From an uncultured bacterium (lineage in GTDB: Bacteria > Planctomycetota > UBA1135 > GCA-002686595), in assembly GCA_913058555.1 (NCBI GenBank), contig CAJXRJ010000294.1, positions 1 through 8,739 on the forward strand: DNA of 8,739 nt. The letters run 5' to 3'. How positions within the stretch are numbered: position 1 is the stretch's first letter; every line of letters begins with the position of its first letter. A program made the translations under genes and the position numbers. The notes below the pieces were generated by a model. It did not search any database. It saw only the letters and a list, made by a program, of their open reading frames with translations, and was not told the DNA's origin. Below, piece after piece: positions 5,685 through 8,739 of the stretch.

Positions 5685-7401
5685 TGATCTCTGCGCGGAT
5701 TTCGAACGCAAGTGGCAAGCCGGCGAGCCACCAACGATCGAATCAGTGATCTCCGGGGAAGTCTCATCAATCGAGCGGGACGTCTTGCTCGCGGAACTCA
5801 TCGTTCTGGACATCGACTACAGACGGCGGCGAGGTGAGACGCCGACAAGGCAGGAATACCTCGACCGGTTTCCAGGAGTATCGCAGGCAATCAACGATGC
5901 CCTCGATGAGGGCGACAAACCGAGCGGCGAGTTTGCACCGCCCACGGTAGATCGTCTCTCGGAGCTCTTCCCATCACTGGAGATCATCGAGCTCATTGGC
6001 GTGGGCGGCATGGGCGCAGTTTACAAGGCTCGTCAACCGGGGCTCGACCGCCTCGTTGCGTTGAAGATCCTGCCGGAGGAATTTGGTCACGATGTCAAAT
6101 TTGCGCTGCGATTCACACGTGAAGCTCGAACGCTGGCAAAGCTGAGTCACCCGAATATCGTGTCCGTCTACGAGTTCGGGAACGTCGAAGACACGTACTA
6201 CTTCCTCATGGATTTCGTGGACGGGTCAACGCTCAGAGACGTGGTCAAGGCTCGTGAACTGGCCCCCCAGCACGCGCTGGCGATCGTGCCGCACCTCTGT
6301 GATGCACTCCAGTACGCACACGACAAAGGCGTTGTTCACCGCGACATCAAGCCCGAGAACATCCTGATCGCCGCAGACGGCACGGTGAAAGTTGCTGACT
6401 TTGGCCTGTCGCGGATACTTGGAAACGAGAGCCATCAGGAGGTACTCACGGGCACGCACCAGGTCATGGGTACGCTCCGGTACATGGCCCCCGAACAAAT
6501 GCAAGGTGCGCACGGCGTCGATCATCGCGCGGATATCTATTCGTTGGGTGTTGTCTTCTACGAGATGCTGACCGGCGAACTCCCTATTGGACGGTTCGCA
6601 GCACCGTCTGAGAAAGTCGAAATCGACGTGCGGCTCGACGAAGTCGTGCTGCGCACGCTGGAGAAGGAGCCGCAGCAGCGCTATCAGCACGCAAGTCAGA
6701 TCAAGTCTGACGTGCAGTCAATCACAGACACCAAGGACCGTGCGCTTCCGCCTGTTGATGCCAGTGATGTGAAGCCTCACGAGGAGAGAGAGACTGGAAC
6801 CACGAGCCTCGCACAGCAGGAGCTCGCCGGACGGATGTTGTTGACACGACGCCAGCTGATGGAACGTGTAGAGGACTCACTGCGCCCGTTGTTCCGCGCG
6901 CAGATGCTGCAGGTGATCATCGGCATTGCACTGATAGGGCTAGGAGCTCAGTGCTGGGCACGGAACACGCAGATTCCGCATCGCGTTGTATGCGGCGTCA
7001 TCTTGCACGTGTACGGCGTCATCGTGATCTCTCAAGCGTTGCTGGTCTGCACAAGAATCAAACGGATCGACTATTCAAAACCGGTCCTCGACATTCGCAG
7101 CAAACTCGACAGCATGCGATCTGGTTACTTACGGGCCGGCGTCATCATCGGTTTTGTGTGGTGGCTGATGTGGATACCCGCTGCTGTTGCCGTTGGCGTC
7201 GACGCCGTGTTGCACCCGAATTCACTGATCGTGTCCCTGGCTGTCGGGATCGTGGGGTTCGTCGTCTCGCTCTGGCTGTATTGGCGTGCTCTGAAGTCAG
7301 GAAACACAGCTGCTGAATCGTGGAGAAGGAGATTCGCTGGCGAGAGCATACGCAGCGCGTATGTCGCACTCGATGAGATAGAGGCGGCTCAGATAGGCTG
7401 A
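5635..7401 (+). CDS. Transmembrane Ser/Thr protein kinase (PknB-type domain)
   Basis: This 588-residue kinase has a planctomycete-type N-terminal extension (about 12-85: DLCADFERKWQAGEPPTIES, then YRRRRGETPTRQEYLDRFPG) and a full kinase domain at about 115-365. It shows the glycine loop IGVGGMGAVY (121-130), Lys144 in VALKIL, Glu163 in the C-helix, the catalytic loop HRDIKPEN (235-242), DFG (255-257), and an activation loop ending MAPEQ (284-288). The Arg before the catalytic Asp marks a kinase normally activated by loop phosphorylation. After a polar linker come four hydrophobic segments (about 425-440, 452-472, 502-525, 530-552) and a short soluble tail. There are no PASTA, WD40 or TPR repeats. 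The start ATG overlaps the sigma factor gene by 50 nt in another frame. The likely role is sensing at the membrane and controlling the linked sigma factor by phosphorylation; this is inference from gene pairing. A hairpin at 7424-7449 ends the operon. Confidence 0.94.
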   Translation: MNIRQKNLPIAALERIDDLCADFERKWQAGEPPTIESVISGEVSSIERDVLLAELIVLDIDYRRRRGETPTRQEYLDRFPGVSQAINDALDEGDKPSGEFAPPTVDRLSELFPSLEIIELIGVGGMGAVYKARQPGLDRLVALKILPEEFGHDVKFALRFTREARTLAKLSHPNIVSVYEFGNVEDTYYFLMDFVDGSTLRDVVKARELAPQHALAIVPHLCDALQYAHDKGVVHRDIKPENILIAADGTVKVADFGLSRILGNESHQEVLTGTHQVMGTLRYMAPEQMQGAHGVDHRADIYSLGVVFYEMLTGELPIGRFAAPSEKVEIDVRLDEVVLRTLEKEPQQRYQHASQIKSDVQSITDTKDRALPPVDASDVKPHEERETGTTSLAQQELAGRMLLTRRQLMERVEDSLRPLFRAQMLQVIIGIALIGLGAQCWARNTQIPHRVVCGVILHVYGVIVISQALLVCTRIKRIDYSKPVLDIRSKLDSMRSGYLRAGVIIGFVWWLMWIPAAVAVGVDAVLHPNSLIVSLAVGIVGFVVSLWLYWRALKSGNTAAESWRRRFAGESIRSAYVALDEIEAAQIG

Positions 7402-7423
7402 CGTCCTGGCGATGGGAGGCGTT

Positions 7424-7449
7424 GCCCGCATCTCTTCAGGGATGCGGGC
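7424..7449. terminator. Bidirectional terminator hairpin between convergent genes
   Basis: GCCCGCATC (7424-7432) pairs perfectly with GATGCGGGC (7441-7449) around an 8-nt loop, a 9-bp stem. It lies between the kinase stop (7401) and the stop of the minus-strand membrane protein gene (7467). No T-run follows on either strand. Confidence 0.6.
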
Positions 7450-7466
7450 TCGGCGCAGGGCTATCG

Positions 7467-8264
7467 CTAGGCCGCGATCGCGCCATCCCCGAGTGGCGTG
7501 TCGAAGTGCCAGCGCAGGTCCTCGACATCGTCGGTGCGCGCGAGTAGAGCGTGCACAGCCGAAACCGCGGGGCCCTGCACCAAACCGCCGCGCGCGCGAC
7601 GATTGCTCGAGAACGGCGTTCCCGAGCGCTCGATGTGAATCCACCAGGTCCCGCCGCCCATCTCATCGAGCGCCTCGAAGGACACCAGAAGATCGTAATG
7701 GTCATCGGAGGACAGGCTGAAGCGACCATGCCAGCCGAAATCTTCGGCGTGAGGCTCACGATCCACTTCAACTCCGTCAGCGGCCAGGCCAGCGAGCATC
7801 ACGTCATCACCAAGGCACCCTTCGTTGACGAAGGACTCCTTGTCCTCGGTGGTGTTGAAACGAGCGCGACGAAACGTCGCCAGCGTTCGAGGATGCGGCT
7901 GGCCGCCTTCGATCAATCGCAGTCTACGACGACCCCTGATCCAGAAGCGGAAGCCGAAGAACACGAATAGAGAAACCCATAGGCCGACGCAGCCCATCAC
8001 CCCAGGTCGCATGTATATGGGTCGCCCGTCGAAGAGCGCGGGAACGGCCCCAAGGAAGAGCTTCGCCACGCCTAGGTAGGCCAGCGCATGAAGGGGCAGA
8101 AGCAGCAGGCCGAAGCCAAGGCTGGCGGAGATTGCATTTACGAGGACCTTGAGCACCGCAACCGACATCGGGTCACGCGTGAGCCGCTCTCTTGCGGCAT
8201 CACGTTCCGCATCGCTTGGGGACAGAACGGGCTCCTTCGCGCCGGCGATCGATCGATCGGCCAT
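7467..8264 (-). CDS. Hypothetical multi-pass membrane protein
   Basis: This 265-residue protein is of no recognised family. A charged N-terminal stretch (1-33, rich in Glu, Arg and Asp) precedes two likely membrane helices in the hydrophobic span 34-78 and a third at 88-108 (GVMGCVGLWVSLFVFFGFRF). A strongly basic boundary follows (RGRRRLR, 110-116). By the positive-inside rule that boundary faces the cytoplasm, so the soluble domain at 117-265 is probably cytoplasmic. This domain is acidic, with an aromatic-rich patch (EMGGGTWWIHIERSG, 201-215) and alternating strands around YDLLVSFEAL. It has only two cysteines, at 92 and 150. The ATG at 8264 lacks a Shine-Dalgarno sequence, but the frame has no better start. 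Its 5' end lies only about 70 bp from transposase copy 3, so the promoter region may have been altered by that insertion. It converges on the kinase gene and shares no operon. Function is unknown. Confidence 0.72.
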   Translation of the reverse strand: MADRSIAGAKEPVLSPSDAERDAARERLTRDPMSVAVLKVLVNAISASLGFGLLLLPLHALAYLGVAKLFLGAVPALFDGRPIYMRPGVMGCVGLWVSLFVFFGFRFWIRGRRRLRLIEGGQPHPRTLATFRRARFNTTEDKESFVNEGCLGDDVMLAGLAADGVEVDREPHAEDFGWHGRFSLSSDDHYDLLVSFEALDEMGGGTWWIHIERSGTPFSSNRRARGGLVQGPAVSAVHALLARTDDVEDLRWHFDTPLGDGAIAA

Positions 8265-8334
8265 GGGAGCGCTATCGAGATCCGTCAGCGCCCAACTTCA
8301 GGTCCACGGCGCGGTAGCTGGATTCCGGCATTTG

Positions 8335-8739
8335 AGTCCGAGACTTCACCCGCACGGCAAGGTCAAGTGGACTCTCCGCCGTCCCTGGCGTGACGGAACC
8401 CGCGCCTTCGCCTTCGACCCTCTGTCCTTTCTGGAGCGACTCGCCGCCCTCGTCCCCCACCCCCGCGAGCACGCCTGGACTTATCACGGCTCCCTCGCAC
8501 CCGCCTCCACGCTTCGCGACCGCATCGTCCCGCCCGCGCCGCCGACCGACTCCCCGACCAACTGCGCCCAACCCTCGAACCGACGCACCTGGGCCGACCT
8601 CCTTGAGCGGACCTTTGCCGTGGACGTTCTCCGCTGTCCCCACTGCGGAGACCGCCGTCGCCGCATCGCCCTCATCACCGACCCGTTCATCTGTCGCAAG
8701 CTGCTCCGCCACATCGGCGCTCGCCACGAGCCCCTACCC
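8335..8739 (+). pseudogene. IS91-like transposase, C-terminal part (copy 3, runs off window)
   Basis: An open plus-strand frame continues to the last base. It reads like the second half of an IS91-family transposase: RLHPHGKVKWTLRRPWRDGT (8341-8400), FDPLSFLERLAALVPHPREH, AWTYHGSLAPASTLRDR, then RRTWADLLERTFAVDVLRCPHC and IALITDPFICRKLLRHIGA. It therefore starts about 50 codons further upstream in the protein than copy 2. The catalytic N-terminal half is missing, because the divergent membrane protein gene begins at 8264. The frame stays open back to an ATG at 8263, but residues before about 8335 are not clearly transposase-like, so the left edge is approximate. Over the shared 83 codons it differs from copy 2 at 28 bases, of which 25 are synonymous by my hand count. 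The stop and right end lie beyond the window. Confidence 0.8.

Noticed and set aside
8246..8259. CGATCGATCGATCG palindromic run
   Set aside because: It lies within codons 2-7 of the membrane protein gene and is a short tandem of GATC; there is no evidence for a regulatory role.
1..8739. CRISPR array
   Set aside because: No short, regularly spaced repeat was seen. The only repeats are the three IS91-like pieces.

Overview
The window looks like chromosomal DNA of a GC-rich bacterium, most likely a planctomycete. The best evidence is an ECF-type sigma factor overlapping a Ser/Thr kinase gene. That kinase has the N-terminal extension seen in many planctomycete kinases (a DLCADFE-type stretch followed by a YRRRRGE..T..EYL.RFP stretch). 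Most starts here also lack a clear Shine-Dalgarno sequence. The assignment is inference; no rRNA or marker gene is present.

The window is organised by three partial copies of one IS91-like (Y2, rolling-circle) insertion sequence, all in the same orientation. Copy 1 (1-129) is only the distal right end. Copy 2 (3629-4177) is the last 98 codons of the transposase plus a 252-bp non-coding tail. Copy 3 (about 8335-8739) is the C-terminal part of a transposase and runs off the window. Copies 1 and 2 are identical over 129 bp and stop at the same base. Each abuts a gene that has been cut: a tyrosine recombinase after copy 1 and a lipoprotein gene after copy 2. Left ends differ between copies 2 and 3. 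A fixed right end with a variable left end is what one-ended rolling-circle transposition from the origin end would leave.

Block A (130-3628) holds the beheaded recombinase, a membrane-anchored protein of unknown function (766-1491), a secreted cysteine-rich protein (1649-2179) and a bidirectional terminator. It then has a minus-strand pair made of a single-pass membrane protein and a phage tail-collar-like protein (2935-2268). It ends with an unrecognised gene whose 3' part is replaced in frame by transposase copy 2 (3167-3925).

Block B (4178-8334) holds the truncated lipoprotein gene, a 568-bp stretch without a convincing gene, and the sigma factor and kinase operon (5022-7401). A convergent terminator and a minus-strand membrane protein of unknown function (8264-7467) follow. 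The sigma/kinase pair is probably one envelope-linked signalling unit in which the membrane-tethered kinase controls the sigma factor. The other cargo genes have no evident common pathway. No complete transposase, CRISPR array, rRNA or credible tRNA was found.
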